Positions 55,091 to 64,000 of a DNA stretch of 64,000 bases are shown here, piece by piece (the first letter of the stretch is position 1; each line of letters begins with the position of its first letter). Origin of the DNA: Arcobacter arenosus (GTDB lineage Bacteria > Campylobacterota > Campylobacteria > Campylobacterales > Arcobacteraceae). The translations under genes and the position numbers were made by a program. The notes under the pieces are model-generated. The model was not told the DNA's origin. It worked only from the letters and a program-made list of their open reading frames with translations, and did not search any database. Where the stretch lies: NCBI RefSeq assembly GCF_005771535.1, contig NZ_VANU01000004.1, positions 124,001 through 188,000 on the forward strand, written 5' to 3'.

Positions 55091-56403
55091 TGTTAATCAA
55101 ATCAATTTTTACAAACAGTAGTGGAATTTTAGTTTCAAGAATTCTAGGTTTTCTAAGGGATTTACTAACAGCTTCAATCTTAGGAGCAAATATCTACTCT
55201 GATATTTTCTTTGTTGCCTTTAAGTTACCAAATCTATTTAGAAGAATTTTTGCAGAAGGTGCATTTACTCAAGCATTTATCCCTTCATATGCAAAGGCAA
55301 AACATAAGATTAGATTTTCATCAATGATATTTTTACAATTAATTGGATTTTTGATTGTTTTATCATTGTTTGTTACCCTATTTTCTTCACTTATAACTAA
55401 AGCTATTGCTTTAGGGTTTGATACAAAAACTGTTGAATTAGCAGCCCCTTTAGTTGCAATAAACTTTTATTATTTACCATTAATTTTTATTGTTACTTTT
55501 ATGGCGGCTTTACTTCAATATAAACACCATTTTGCTACAACTGCATTTTCAACAGCCCTTTTAAATCTTGCACTAATAGCTGCACTTTTAATATCAAAAG
55601 GGATGGATAAGTATGAAATAACTTATTACCTTTCTTATGGGGTTTTAGTTGGAGGTTTACTTCAAGTTTTAGTTCATATAATTGCCATAAAAAACAAAAA
55701 CCTATGTAAAATATTTACCTTCAAAAAACATAATAAAAAAGAGGAAAATAGATTTTACAAAAGCTTTTTAGGTGCAACACTAGGAAGTTCAACTGCTCAT
55801 ATTTCAGCTTTTTTAGATACTTGGTTGGCATCATTTTTAGTAACAGGTTCAATCTCATATTTATATTATGCAAATAGAGTTTTTCAACTTCCACTAGCAC
55901 TTTTTGCAATAGCAACCTCAGTTGCCCTATTTCCTATGATAGCAAGGGCTATAAAAAATAAAGATGAAAGCAAAGCCTTAAATCTTATGCGAAAATCATC
56001 ACTTATATTAATTGCTTTATTATCAATCGCAACTTTAATAGGAATTGTTTTTAATAATGAGATTATATGGCTTTTATTTGAAAGGGGTGCATTTAATGAA
56101 AATGACACTTCAAACACGGCATTAATTCTTACTATGTATCTAATAGGTTTAATCCCATATGGACTAGCTAAAATATTTTCTCTTTGGCTTTATGCAAAAG
56201 AAAAACAATTTCTAGCTGCAAAAATATCAATGAAAGCCTTAGGGACAAACATTGTATTTTCATTAATATTTATTATTCCATATGAAGCTGCTGGTCTTGC
56301 TTTTGCAAGTACTTTAAGTGGTTTTATTTTATTGATTTTAACTTTAAAAGAGTTTGGTATGAAAAACTTTAAAACTCTGTATTTTAGTAAAGATTCGATA
56401 TAA
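55090..56403 (+). CDS. murJ: Lipid II flippase MurJ
   Basis: 437 residues, about 12-14 membrane helices; the MviN/MurJ block RILGFLRDLLTASILGA at the start, FRRIFAEGAFTQAFIPSYA near 54, and a conserved STAHISAFLDTWLASFL. It flips lipid II across the inner membrane for peptidoglycan synthesis. It overlaps the preceding exported nuclease gene by one base. Confidence 0.95.
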   Translation: MLIKSIFTNSSGILVSRILGFLRDLLTASILGANIYSDIFFVAFKLPNLFRRIFAEGAFTQAFIPSYAKAKHKIRFSSMIFLQLIGFLIVLSLFVTLFSSLITKAIALGFDTKTVELAAPLVAINFYYLPLIFIVTFMAALLQYKHHFATTAFSTALLNLALIAALLISKGMDKYEITYYLSYGVLVGGLLQVLVHIIAIKNKNLCKIFTFKKHNKKEENRFYKSFLGATLGSSTAHISAFLDTWLASFLVTGSISYLYYANRVFQLPLALFAIATSVALFPMIARAIKNKDESKALNLMRKSSLILIALLSIATLIGIVFNNEIIWLLFERGAFNENDTSNTALILTMYLIGLIPYGLAKIFSLWLYAKEKQFLAAKISMKALGTNIVFSLIFIIPYEAAGLAFASTLSGFILLILTLKEFGMKNFKTLYFSKDSI

Positions 56404-56434
56404 TATTGCCTTTTTAAAACAAACTAGGACTAAT

Positions 56435-58141
56435 ATGAGAGATTTTTTTAAACAATATGTACCCTATTATAAAAACTATATAAATAGATTTATTTATGCC
56501 TTTATTGGTATGGCTCTTGCTGCAGTTGGAACATCAGGAACAGCTTACGCAGTTAAACCTTTACTAGATGATATCTTTGTAAATAAAGATTTAGAGATGT
56601 TAAAAATACTTCCAATTGCAATTGTTTTATTATATTTTGGAAAAGCTGCAGGAACTTATATCCAAGCAATTAACATGGCTTTTATTGGTCAAGATATTGT
56701 AAGACTTGTTAGAGATAAATTATTAGGTCATATTCTAAAATTAGATGTTGACTTTTTTTATAAGAAAAACAATGGTGAATTAATCTCTAGAATTACAAAC
56801 GATATAAATAGAATTCAATCAGCAGTTTCTCAAAAAATAGGTGAATTTATTAGGGAATTTTTAACTGTAATTGGTTTGGTCGTAGTTGTAATTTATCAAA
56901 GTCCAGAACTAGCATTTTATGGACTTATTGTGATGCCTCTTTCAATGTGGCCATTATCTATCTTAGCTAGAAAAATGAAAAAACTTTCGTTTAGATCGCA
57001 AGAATCAATTTCAGATATTACTACACACCTAAGTGAAATATTTAACAATATTGAAATTATCAAAGCTAATACATCTGAAAAGTTTGAACTAAAAAAATTC
57101 TCTGATTTTAATATGAACTTTTTTAAAATCAACCTAAAAACTGTAAAAACAAATGAGTTAGTAAATCCACTTATGGAAACAGTTGGAGCAATTGCTTTTT
57201 CCCTTGTAATTGTAATTGGAGGGAAACAAGTAATTGATGGAGAGTTAACGGTTGGTGCCTTTTTCTCATTTTTAACAGCCCTATTTTTACTTTATCCACC
57301 AATTAAAAGATTATCTTCAATTTTCAATTTTATGCAAGATGCAATTGCAGCAAATGAAAGAATAAATCAATTACTTGATTTAAGAGCAACTATTATTTCA
57401 GGACAAAACAATTTCCCTGAAAATATTCAAAAAATAGAGTTTAAAAATGTTACTTTAAGATATGATGAAAAAGTTGCATTAAAAAACATAAATCTTGAAG
57501 CTAAACTTGGACAAAAAGTTGCCTTAGTTGGAGATAGTGGTGGTGGAAAAAGTTCCCTAGTAAACCTAATTGCAAGATTTTATGATGTAAGCAGTGGAGA
57601 GATTAATATAGACTCATTAAACATCAAAGATTTAGATATTAAACAACTAAAAGAGAATATTGCAATTGTTACCCAACGGGTATATATTTTTAGTGATTCT
57701 ATTGCAAAAAATGTAGCATATGGAAAAGAAGTTGATGAACAAAGAGTTATAGAAAGCTTAAAACAAGCCCATGCGTATGATTTTGTATCTAAACTACCTG
57801 AAGGGATAAACACTGACCTAGATGAATTTGGTACAAATTTAAGTGGTGGTCAAAGACAAAGAATAGCAATTGCAAGGGCTTTATATAAAAACCCAAAAAT
57901 ACTTATTTTAGATGAAGCAACATCAGCATTAGATAATAAAAGTGAATCAGTTATCTCAGATATTATTGATGAGATTTCAAAAGATAAAATCATATTTATC
58001 ATTGCACATAGACTTTCAACAATAAAAACTGCTGATAAAATAGCTGTGTTTAAAGAGGGTGAAATCATTGCACAAGATACCGAAGAGAACCTTTTATTAA
58101 ATTGTGATGAATACAAAAGATTAAAAACTTTATCTAACTAA
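56435..58141 (+). CDS. msbA: Lipid A/phospholipid ABC exporter MsbA-like
   Basis: 568 residues, six-helix membrane domain fused to a nucleotide-binding domain: Walker A GDSGGGKSS, signature LSGGQRQRIAIARAL, Walker B ILILDEATSALD and switch AHRLST. The half-transporter acts as a homodimer, probably moving lipid A-core. It lies between murJ and a phosphatase gene. Confidence 0.9.
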   Translation: MRDFFKQYVPYYKNYINRFIYAFIGMALAAVGTSGTAYAVKPLLDDIFVNKDLEMLKILPIAIVLLYFGKAAGTYIQAINMAFIGQDIVRLVRDKLLGHILKLDVDFFYKKNNGELISRITNDINRIQSAVSQKIGEFIREFLTVIGLVVVVIYQSPELAFYGLIVMPLSMWPLSILARKMKKLSFRSQESISDITTHLSEIFNNIEIIKANTSEKFELKKFSDFNMNFFKINLKTVKTNELVNPLMETVGAIAFSLVIVIGGKQVIDGELTVGAFFSFLTALFLLYPPIKRLSSIFNFMQDAIAANERINQLLDLRATIISGQNNFPENIQKIEFKNVTLRYDEKVALKNINLEAKLGQKVALVGDSGGGKSSLVNLIARFYDVSSGEINIDSLNIKDLDIKQLKENIAIVTQRVYIFSDSIAKNVAYGKEVDEQRVIESLKQAHAYDFVSKLPEGINTDLDEFGTNLSGGQRQRIAIARALYKNPKILILDEATSALDNKSESVISDIIDEISKDKIIFIIAHRLSTIKTADKIAVFKEGEIIAQDTEENLLLNCDEYKRLKTLSN

Positions 58142-58149
58142 GGATTTTG

Positions 58150-58833
58150 ATGTCGCAAAAAAACAAATGGAATATCAATAATCCTAAAGAAAGACGTGAA
58201 GCATGGATGCATGCATTATTTTATAAAGATCACAATTTTATAAACTATTTTAGAGATAATTTATATGAAATAGCACCTGGAGTTTACAGAGGTGCCCAAC
58301 CAACAATGGGGCAACTAAAAAAATTAAGAGATAAACTTGGTATCAAAACAATTGTAAATTTAAAAAATGAAAATAGAGATAGTGCTTATTTTTTATTTGA
58401 AGAGGAACGTTGTAAAGAGCTTGGTTTAAAACTTGTAAATGTACGAATTAGTTCAAGAAGTGTACCAAATACTGATCAATTAATAGAATATAAAAGAGTT
58501 TTAGAAGAAGAAATGGATAAACCTGCATTAATCCACTGTAAAGCTGGAGCAGATAGAACTAGTCATTTTTGTACACTATATCAATATTTCATTGAAAAAA
58601 GAAAAATGAAAGATACAGATCAACTAAGATTTTTTCCCTATGGATATATGAAAAGTTCAGGTGCTGGAATTTTAAAATGTTACTATGACTTATTTAGTGA
58701 CTACGAAGAAAAAAATCCAGATGCTAATTTAATTGAATGGTCAAAAAGAATTGATCCCAAAAAATTTAGAGCAGAATTTAAAGCAAATAAGCTTACAAAC
58801 TTCCTATATGATAATGTCTTAAGAAGAGAATAA
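58150..58833 (+). CDS. Dual-specificity-type protein phosphatase
   Basis: 227 residues from ATG 58150; an earlier TTG at 58147 is not needed, and AAGGA lies ahead. The P-loop is ALIHCKAGADRTS (H-C-x5-R), and the N-terminal APGVYRGAQPTMGQL is typical of the DSP/PTP group near cell-envelope genes. The general acid D is uncertain. Placement after msbA suggests a lipid- or envelope-linked phosphatase (inference). Confidence 0.8.
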   Translation: MSQKNKWNINNPKERREAWMHALFYKDHNFINYFRDNLYEIAPGVYRGAQPTMGQLKKLRDKLGIKTIVNLKNENRDSAYFLFEEERCKELGLKLVNVRISSRSVPNTDQLIEYKRVLEEEMDKPALIHCKAGADRTSHFCTLYQYFIEKRKMKDTDQLRFFPYGYMKSSGAGILKCYYDLFSDYEEKNPDANLIEWSKRIDPKKFRAEFKANKLTNFLYDNVLRRE

Positions 58834-58888
58834 CCGCTTCTTTACAATTATTTAGATAAAATGTTGAAATTTTTAAAAAAGGATAAGT

Positions 58889-59947
58889 GTGTTTAACTAC
58901 CAAAACTTAAAAAAAGTACTTTTTTTATTTAATCCAGAAACTGCACACGGTATTGCTGAGCTAGGATTAAGAATCCTACCAAATTGTAGAATAATTAATA
59001 ATTACATGGTTAAAAGAAACTTTGTAATGGATCATAGACTAACTCAAGATATTTTGGGAATAAATTTTCCAAACCCTGTAGGACTTGCTGCTGGTTATGA
59101 TAAAAATGCTACTATGATTAAAGCGATGCCTGCTTTAGGGTTTGGATGTACAGAAATTGGAACAATGACTCCAAAAGCACAACCTGGAAATGCTAAACCA
59201 AGATTATTTAGATATCCTGAAATAAAGTCTGTACAAAATGCTATGGGTTTTAATAATGAGGGTTCTGCAAAGGTATTAAGCAATCTAAAAAAAGTTTATC
59301 CTTTTTCAATTCCAGTTGGTGCAAATATTGGTAAAAATAAAACAACACCAGAAGAGTTTGCTTTACAAGATTATAAAACTTTAATTAGAAAGTTTGAAGA
59401 TACAAGCGATTATTTGGTAATAAATATATCAAGTCCAAATACACCTAATTTAAGAGATTTACAAAATGAAAAGTTTATCACTGAACTTTTTACTATGGCT
59501 AAAGAGTTAACTTCAAAACCAATTTTCTTGAAAATTGCTCCTGATATGGAGATTGAAGCGGCTATAAATCTTTGTAATACAGCTATAAATTCAGGTGCAG
59601 CTGGAATTATTGCAACAAACACAACAATTGATTATTCTTTAGTTCCAAATGCACAAGATTTTGGTGGATTAAGTGGTGCATGCTTAACACAAAAATCAGC
59701 TGAATTTTTTAAAGAGATTGCTAAAGAACTTTTTGGTAAAACTGTTTTAGTTTCAGTGGGTGGTATATCTACTGCTGAAGAGACATACAAAAGATTAAAA
59801 GCTGGAGCATCTTTAGTTCAAGTTTATACTGGAATGATATTTGAAGGTCCTTCAATGGTTAAAAATATCAATGAGGGTCTTTTAGAACTTATGGAAAGAG
59901 ATGGTTTTAAAAATATCTCTGAAGTTATAGGTTCAGATTTAAAATAA
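58889..59947 (+). CDS. pyrD: Dihydroorotate dehydrogenase (quinone), class 2
   Basis: 352 residues, start codon GTG after GGATAA. The N-terminal membrane-associating helices are followed by the FMN barrel: PVGLAAGYDKNA, MGFNNEGS, NISSPNTPNLRDLQ (catalytic Ser), KIAPDM and GGISTAEETYKR. Pyrimidine biosynthesis, using the quinone pool. Confidence 0.95.
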   Translation: MFNYQNLKKVLFLFNPETAHGIAELGLRILPNCRIINNYMVKRNFVMDHRLTQDILGINFPNPVGLAAGYDKNATMIKAMPALGFGCTEIGTMTPKAQPGNAKPRLFRYPEIKSVQNAMGFNNEGSAKVLSNLKKVYPFSIPVGANIGKNKTTPEEFALQDYKTLIRKFEDTSDYLVINISSPNTPNLRDLQNEKFITELFTMAKELTSKPIFLKIAPDMEIEAAINLCNTAINSGAAGIIATNTTIDYSLVPNAQDFGGLSGACLTQKSAEFFKEIAKELFGKTVLVSVGGISTAEETYKRLKAGASLVQVYTGMIFEGPSMVKNINEGLLELMERDGFKNISEVIGSDLK

Positions 59948-59967
59948 ATTTTAAATAAGGAACATTC

Positions 59968-61281
59968 ATGAAAAAAAATTTACTTTTAATTATGTTCTTT
60001 TTATTTTTCGTAGGAGAATCGATGGGTCAAAATTTACCTAAATTTTATACTAAAACATTAAATAATGGTTTACAAATTGTTGCCATTCCAATGGACAACG
60101 GTTCAAATGTTGTTTCTACAAATATTTTTTATAATGTTGGTAGTAGAAATGAGATTATGGGTAAATCGGGTATTGCCCATATGCTTGAGCATTTAAATTT
60201 TAAATCAACAAAAAATTTAAATGCTGGAGAATTTGATGAAATTGTAAAAGGTTTTGGTGGAGTTAATAATGCTTCAACATCTTTTGATTACACAAAATAC
60301 TACATCAAATCTAGTTCAAAAAATATGGACAAATCTTTAGAGTTATTTGCTGAATTGATGCAAAACCTTACTTTAAAAGATGAAGAGTTTCAACCTGAAC
60401 GAGATGTTGTAACGGAAGAAAGAAGATGGAGAACAGATAACAACCCAATGGGATATTTACAATATAGATTATTTAATAATGCATATTTATACCATCCATA
60501 TCATTGGACTCCTATTGGATTTATGAATGATATTAGAAATTGGACAATTGAAGATATAAAAGATTTCCATTCAACTTATTATCAACCGAAAAATGCTGTC
60601 GTAGTAGTTGCTGGTGATATCACAAAAGAGGATGTTTTTTCTTCTACTGAAAAGTATTTTAAAGATATTAAAAATGAAAAAGAACTTCCTGAAAAAATCC
60701 ATACAATTGAGCCAAAACAAGATGGGGAAAAAGAGATTACAATCTATAAAGATTCTCAAGTTGAAATGTTAGCAATGGCTTTTCATATTCCAAATTATGA
60801 GCATGAAGATCAAGTTGCATTATCTGCATTAAGTGAATTACTAAGTTCAGGAAAGAGTTCATACTTACAAAAAATTCTTGTTGATGAAAAAAGAATGGTA
60901 AATTCAGTGTATGCTTATAATCTTGAGCTTACAGACCCAGGACTTTTTATGTTTATGGCTGTATGTAATGAAGGGGTGAAAGCAAAGGATGTAAAAAAAG
61001 AGATTAACAAAATTATAAAAAATATTAAAGATGGAAAGATTGATAAAAAAGAGATTAACAAAATCAAGATTAATACAAAAGCTGATTTTATTTTCTCATT
61101 AGAAAGTTCAAGTTCTGTAGCATCTTTATATGGAAGTTATTTTGTTAGGGGAAATACAAAACCTTTATTTGATTATGAAAAGAATATTGAAGAGTTAAAA
61201 AAAGGTGATATTGTTAAAGTTGCAAAGAAATATTTAACAAAAGAAAATTCAACAACATTAATTTTAAAAAACAATAAATAA
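59968..61281 (+). CDS. Exported M16 zinc protease
   Basis: 437 residues. Signal peptide (about 1-20), zinc motif HMLEHLNFKST (H-x-x-E-H) and a downstream Glu in ERDVVTEERRWR. It is a single-chain form of the insulinase/pitrilysin family with a C-terminal second domain. Substrate unknown. The gene keeps the pyrD-M16-dapA order seen in Campylobacter (from memory). Confidence 0.9.
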   Translation: MKKNLLLIMFFLFFVGESMGQNLPKFYTKTLNNGLQIVAIPMDNGSNVVSTNIFYNVGSRNEIMGKSGIAHMLEHLNFKSTKNLNAGEFDEIVKGFGGVNNASTSFDYTKYYIKSSSKNMDKSLELFAELMQNLTLKDEEFQPERDVVTEERRWRTDNNPMGYLQYRLFNNAYLYHPYHWTPIGFMNDIRNWTIEDIKDFHSTYYQPKNAVVVVAGDITKEDVFSSTEKYFKDIKNEKELPEKIHTIEPKQDGEKEITIYKDSQVEMLAMAFHIPNYEHEDQVALSALSELLSSGKSSYLQKILVDEKRMVNSVYAYNLELTDPGLFMFMAVCNEGVKAKDVKKEINKIIKNIKDGKIDKKEINKIKINTKADFIFSLESSSSVASLYGSYFVRGNTKPLFDYEKNIEELKKGDIVKVAKKYLTKENSTTLILKNNK

Positions 61282-61322
61282 TAAATTTAATAAGTAAAAG
61301 TTTGAAAGGGAGAAGATAGTAT

Positions 61323-62210
61323 ATGAATATTATTACCGGTGCAATGACTGCACTAATAACGCCATTTAAAGATGGCAAAGTAGATTTAGAAAAATATGAA
61401 TCATTAATTAAAAGACAAATAGACCAAGGTATCCATGCAGTTGTTCCAGTTGGGACTACTGGAGAGAGTGCAACTTTATCTCACACAGAACATAAACAAT
61501 GTATTGATGTTGCTGTTCAAACTTGTAAGGGAACAAATGTAAAAGTAATTGCAGGAGCTGGTTCAAACGCAACACATGAAGCTTGTGATATTGCAAAACA
61601 TGCACAAGATGTAGGGGCTGATGGTCTTTTATCAGTAACACCATATTATAACAAGCCAACACAAGAAGGTTTATACCAACACTATAAAGCTATTGCACAA
61701 TCTGTTGAGATTCCATTTATGCTTTATAATGTACCAGGAAGAACTGGGGTTGATTTAGAAGCAGAAACTGCAATTAGATTATTTGATGATGTAAAAAATA
61801 TCTATGCAATTAAAGAAGCAACAGGAAGTTTAGAAAGATCTATATCTTTACTTTCTCAAAGAGAAGATTTTGTAGTTGTATCAGGGGACGATGCAATTGA
61901 TTTTCCAATGCTTGCTAATGGTGCAAAAGGTATTATTTCTGTAACTGCAAATATTTTACCTAACTTAAAATCACAATTAGTAAATAATGTGTTTGAAGGT
62001 AATTATGATGTTGCTAGAAAAATCAATAATGATTTATATCCATTAAACTCTGTATTATTCTGTGAAAGTAATCCTATTCCAATTAAAGCAGCAATGTATA
62101 TTGCAGGTTTACTAGACACTTTAGAGTTTAGATTACCATTAACTGCTCCAAGTGCAGAAACTATGAAAAAACTTGAAGAAACTTTAAAAAATTATGAGGT
62201 AATAAAATAA
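61323..62210 (+). CDS. dapA: 4-hydroxy-tetrahydrodipicolinate synthase
   Basis: 295 residues. Aldolase-barrel motifs VPVGTTGESATL, YYNKPTQEGLYQHY, YNVPGRTGVDL and the Schiff-base Lys in YAIKEATG. It commits aspartate semialdehyde to lysine/diaminopimelate synthesis, feeding peptidoglycan. Its stop overlaps the next start (TAATG). Confidence 0.96.
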   Translation: MNIITGAMTALITPFKDGKVDLEKYESLIKRQIDQGIHAVVPVGTTGESATLSHTEHKQCIDVAVQTCKGTNVKVIAGAGSNATHEACDIAKHAQDVGADGLLSVTPYYNKPTQEGLYQHYKAIAQSVEIPFMLYNVPGRTGVDLEAETAIRLFDDVKNIYAIKEATGSLERSISLLSQREDFVVVSGDDAIDFPMLANGAKGIISVTANILPNLKSQLVNNVFEGNYDVARKINNDLYPLNSVLFCESNPIPIKAAMYIAGLLDTLEFRLPLTAPSAETMKKLEETLKNYEVIK

Positions 62211-62989
62211 TGAGTAACGAAATGAAGGGGAAGACACTAGTAGTAACTGGTGGAACAAAAGGTATTGGTAAAGAGTGTGTTTATAAATTTGCTTCAAATG
62301 GAGTAAATGTAGCGTTTACTTATAACTCAAATGCACAAATTGCAGAAGATATTTGTAAAGATGTTGAAGAGAAATTTGGTGTAAAATGTAAATGTTATCC
62401 ATACAATATCTTAGAGCCAGAAACTGCAAAAGATTTATTTTTAGAAATCGACAAAGATTTTGATAGAATAGATTTCTTTATTTCAAATGCTATGATTTAT
62501 GGAAGAGCTGTTGTTGGTGGATATGGTAAATTTATGAAATTAAAACCTAGAGGATTAAACAATATCTATACTGCAACAGTTAATGCTTTTGTTTGTGGTG
62601 CACAACAAGCTGCAAAAAGAATGGAAAAAGTTGGTGGTGGTTCAATTGTATCACTTTCATCTACTGGTAACTTAGTTTATATTGAAAACTATTCAGGACA
62701 TGGGACAAATAAAGCTGCTGTTGAAGCTATGGTAAGATACGCTGCTACTGAATTAGGTTCTATGGGAATTAGAGTAAATGCAGTTTCAGGTGGACCTATT
62801 GATACTGATGCATTAAAAGCATTTACAAACTATGAAGAAGTTAAACAAAAAACTGCTGAATATTCTCCATTAAATAGAATTGGTCAACCAGAAGATTTAG
62901 CGCAGTCATGTTACTTCTTATGTACATCTGATGCTTCATGGATTACTGGACATACTTTAATTGTTGATGGCGGGACAACATTTAAATAA
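62210..62989 (+). CDS. SDR enoyl-ACP reductase-like (FabL type)
   Basis: 259 residues. Cofactor motif VVTGGTKGIGKECV, NAM instead of NNAG in FFISNAMIYG, catalytic block SLSSTGNLVYIENYSGHGTNKAAVE and a C-terminal WITGHTLIVDGG. FabL of Campylobacter/Helicobacter relatives is of this type. It reduces enoyl-ACP in fatty-acid synthesis; an alternative would be another SDR role. It overlaps dapA and pgsA. Confidence 0.75.
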   Translation: MSNEMKGKTLVVTGGTKGIGKECVYKFASNGVNVAFTYNSNAQIAEDICKDVEEKFGVKCKCYPYNILEPETAKDLFLEIDKDFDRIDFFISNAMIYGRAVVGGYGKFMKLKPRGLNNIYTATVNAFVCGAQQAAKRMEKVGGGSIVSLSSTGNLVYIENYSGHGTNKAAVEAMVRYAATELGSMGIRVNAVSGGPIDTDALKAFTNYEEVKQKTAEYSPLNRIGQPEDLAQSCYFLCTSDASWITGHTLIVDGGTTFK

Positions 62990-63531
62990 TGACTAAATCA
63001 TTAAACCTTCCAAATACCCTAGCACTTTTTAGAATAGCATTAGCCCCGCTAATGCTATGGTTTTTAGTTGATAGAGATTCTACTATTTTTGCAAACTTTC
63101 ATTCCTCTTGGCTTGATTATTTTGCTGGACTTATTTTTGTAATAGCTTCTGTTACTGATTTTTTTGATGGATATATAGCAAGAGCTTGGAATCAAATGAC
63201 AAAATTAGGTGGAATATTAGACCCACTTGCTGATAAAATGTTAATGCTTGCAGGCTTTTTAGGTCTTATGGTAATTGATAGAGCAAGTGCTTGGGCTGTA
63301 TTTTTAATACTTTCAAGGGAATTTTTTATTACAGGACTTAGAGTTGTTGCAGTTGCAGAGGGGAAGAGTGTAGCTTCAACAATGGCAGGAAAAGTAAAAA
63401 CTGTAGTACAAATGATTGCAATTGGTTTTTTAATTATGAACTGGCCATTTGCTACTGAACTTCTATGGCTGGCTGTGGTTTTAACAATCTACTCTGGATA
63501 TGAATATACAAGAGACTATTTCAAAATATAA
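62989..63531 (+). CDS. pgsA: Phosphatidylglycerophosphate synthase
   Basis: 180 residues. The CDP-alcohol phosphotransferase motif VTDFFDGYIARAWNQMTKLGGILDPLADK (D-G-x2-A-R-x8-G-x3-D-x3-D) is complete. About four to five membrane helices. It makes PGP for phosphatidylglycerol and cardiolipin. It shares its first base with the fabL stop. Confidence 0.95.
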   Translation: MTKSLNLPNTLALFRIALAPLMLWFLVDRDSTIFANFHSSWLDYFAGLIFVIASVTDFFDGYIARAWNQMTKLGGILDPLADKMLMLAGFLGLMVIDRASAWAVFLILSREFFITGLRVVAVAEGKSVASTMAGKVKTVVQMIAIGFLIMNWPFATELLWLAVVLTIYSGYEYTRDYFKI

Positions 63532-63540
63532 AGGTATATT

Positions 63541-64000
63541 GTGGGAACTATAACATTTTTATTAGTACTTTCTTTTTTAGTATTTTTTCATGAATTGGGA
63601 CATTTTTTAGCTGCAAGATTTTTTGGAGTAAAAGTTCATGTTTTCTCTATTGGTTTTGGAAAAAGAATTTTTTCAAAAGAATGGAAAGGTACAACTTGGC
63701 AATTTGCATTAATACCACTTGGTGGATATGTAAAAATGAAAGGTCAAGATGACACTAAACCAGGTTTACAAGAAGAAGGAAACGATTCATATAACAACAA
63801 AACACCTTGGCAAAGAATAGTAATACTTTTTGCAGGTCCTTTTGCAAACTTTTTACTTGCAGCTATTCTTTACTTTGTAATAGCTTTAGGTGGAGCAAAC
63901 TCTTTAAGTCCAACTATTGGGAAGGTTCAAGAAAACTCACCTGCAATGAGAGCGGGAATTAAAGAGGGAGATATAATTGTTAGAATCAATAATATTGAGA
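63541..64000 (+). CDS. rseP: Site-2 protease RseP (partial, cut by the window end)
   Basis: GTG start at 63541 after AAAGG. FFHELGHFLAARFFG carries the H-E-x-x-H zinc motif, followed by the FALIPLGGYVKMKGQ signature and FAGPFANFLLA; a PDZ domain begins near the end (SPAMRAGIKEGDIIV). RseP cleaves anti-sigma factors and signal peptides in the membrane. The remaining half lies beyond 64000. Confidence 0.92.
   Translation, partial: MGTITFLLVLSFLVFFHELGHFLAARFFGVKVHVFSIGFGKRIFSKEWKGTTWQFALIPLGGYVKMKGQDDTKPGLQEEGNDSYNNKTPWQRIVILFAGPFANFLLAAILYFVIALGGANSLSPTIGKVQENSPAMRAGIKEGDIIVRINNIE

Overview
The window is AT-rich, densely packed bacterial chromosome. The gene content points to Campylobacterota, most likely Arcobacteraceae (inference). 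The signs are a desulforubrerythrin beside a PerR-type regulator, an SDR-type (FabL-like) enoyl reductase in a msbA / phosphatase / pyrD / M16 protease / dapA / SDR / pgsA / rseP run, an rny / 5-FTHF ligase / thioredoxin / ftsY run, NhaD and NhaC antiporters, and several FecR-domain proteins. From memory, the msbA-pyrD-M16-dapA-SDR and radA-ftsY-thioredoxin-ligase-rny orders also occur in Campylobacter jejuni. No rRNA, tRNA, CRISPR array or insertion sequence was seen, and no gene-free gap exceeds about 300 bases.

Layout. 1-8.4 kb is mostly accessory: a methyltransferase; a PnuC transporter / small-molecule kinase / HTH operon; an alpha/beta hydrolase; two divergent unknown genes; a HipBA-type toxin-antitoxin pair with a clear operator; an RluE-like pseudouridine synthase; a candidate small RNA; and a PIN-like protein. 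8.4-16.2 kb is housekeeping: guaA, nhaD, nadB (with a previously unlisted 41-residue LptM-like lipoprotein upstream), a DUF721 gene that may be leaderless, a metallopeptidase, aspC and a cation efflux protein. 16.2-28.5 kb is a second-messenger island. It holds a metallo-phosphodiesterase/GAF/HD-GYP fusion, a CHASE2 adenylate cyclase, a TPR/beta-barrel protein and a FecR protein, then (after uup and yqeY) a diguanylate cyclase, a second FecR protein and an OmpA-type lipoprotein. 28.5-39.2 kb is mixed housekeeping ending in rny, the ligase, a thioredoxin and ftsY. 39.2-48.9 kb is an insert between ftsY and radA, containing a kinase, a PadR/HAAS regulatory pair, RNA-modification genes, PqiA and unknowns. 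48.9-64 kb holds radA, ybeY, a Ca/Na antiporter, perR, desulforubrerythrin, murJ, msbA, pyrD, dapA, pgsA and rseP (cut by the window end).

The most notable element lies at about 45.93-48.78 kb: a row of integron gene cassettes on the minus strand with no integrase in the window (a CALIN). Two well-formed attC sites (46608-46674 and 47131-47197) share TAACAAA / AAACGTTA ends and a near-identical loop. Around them sit a YefM/YoeB toxin-antitoxin cassette with its own promoter and operator, a frameshifted zinc-ribbon membrane protein, a serine-hydrolase cassette and a truncated cassette next to radA. Two large nested inverted repeats after guaA and rny, and two sharply defined self-regulatory operators (hipBA and padR), are further structures that the genes alone do not explain.
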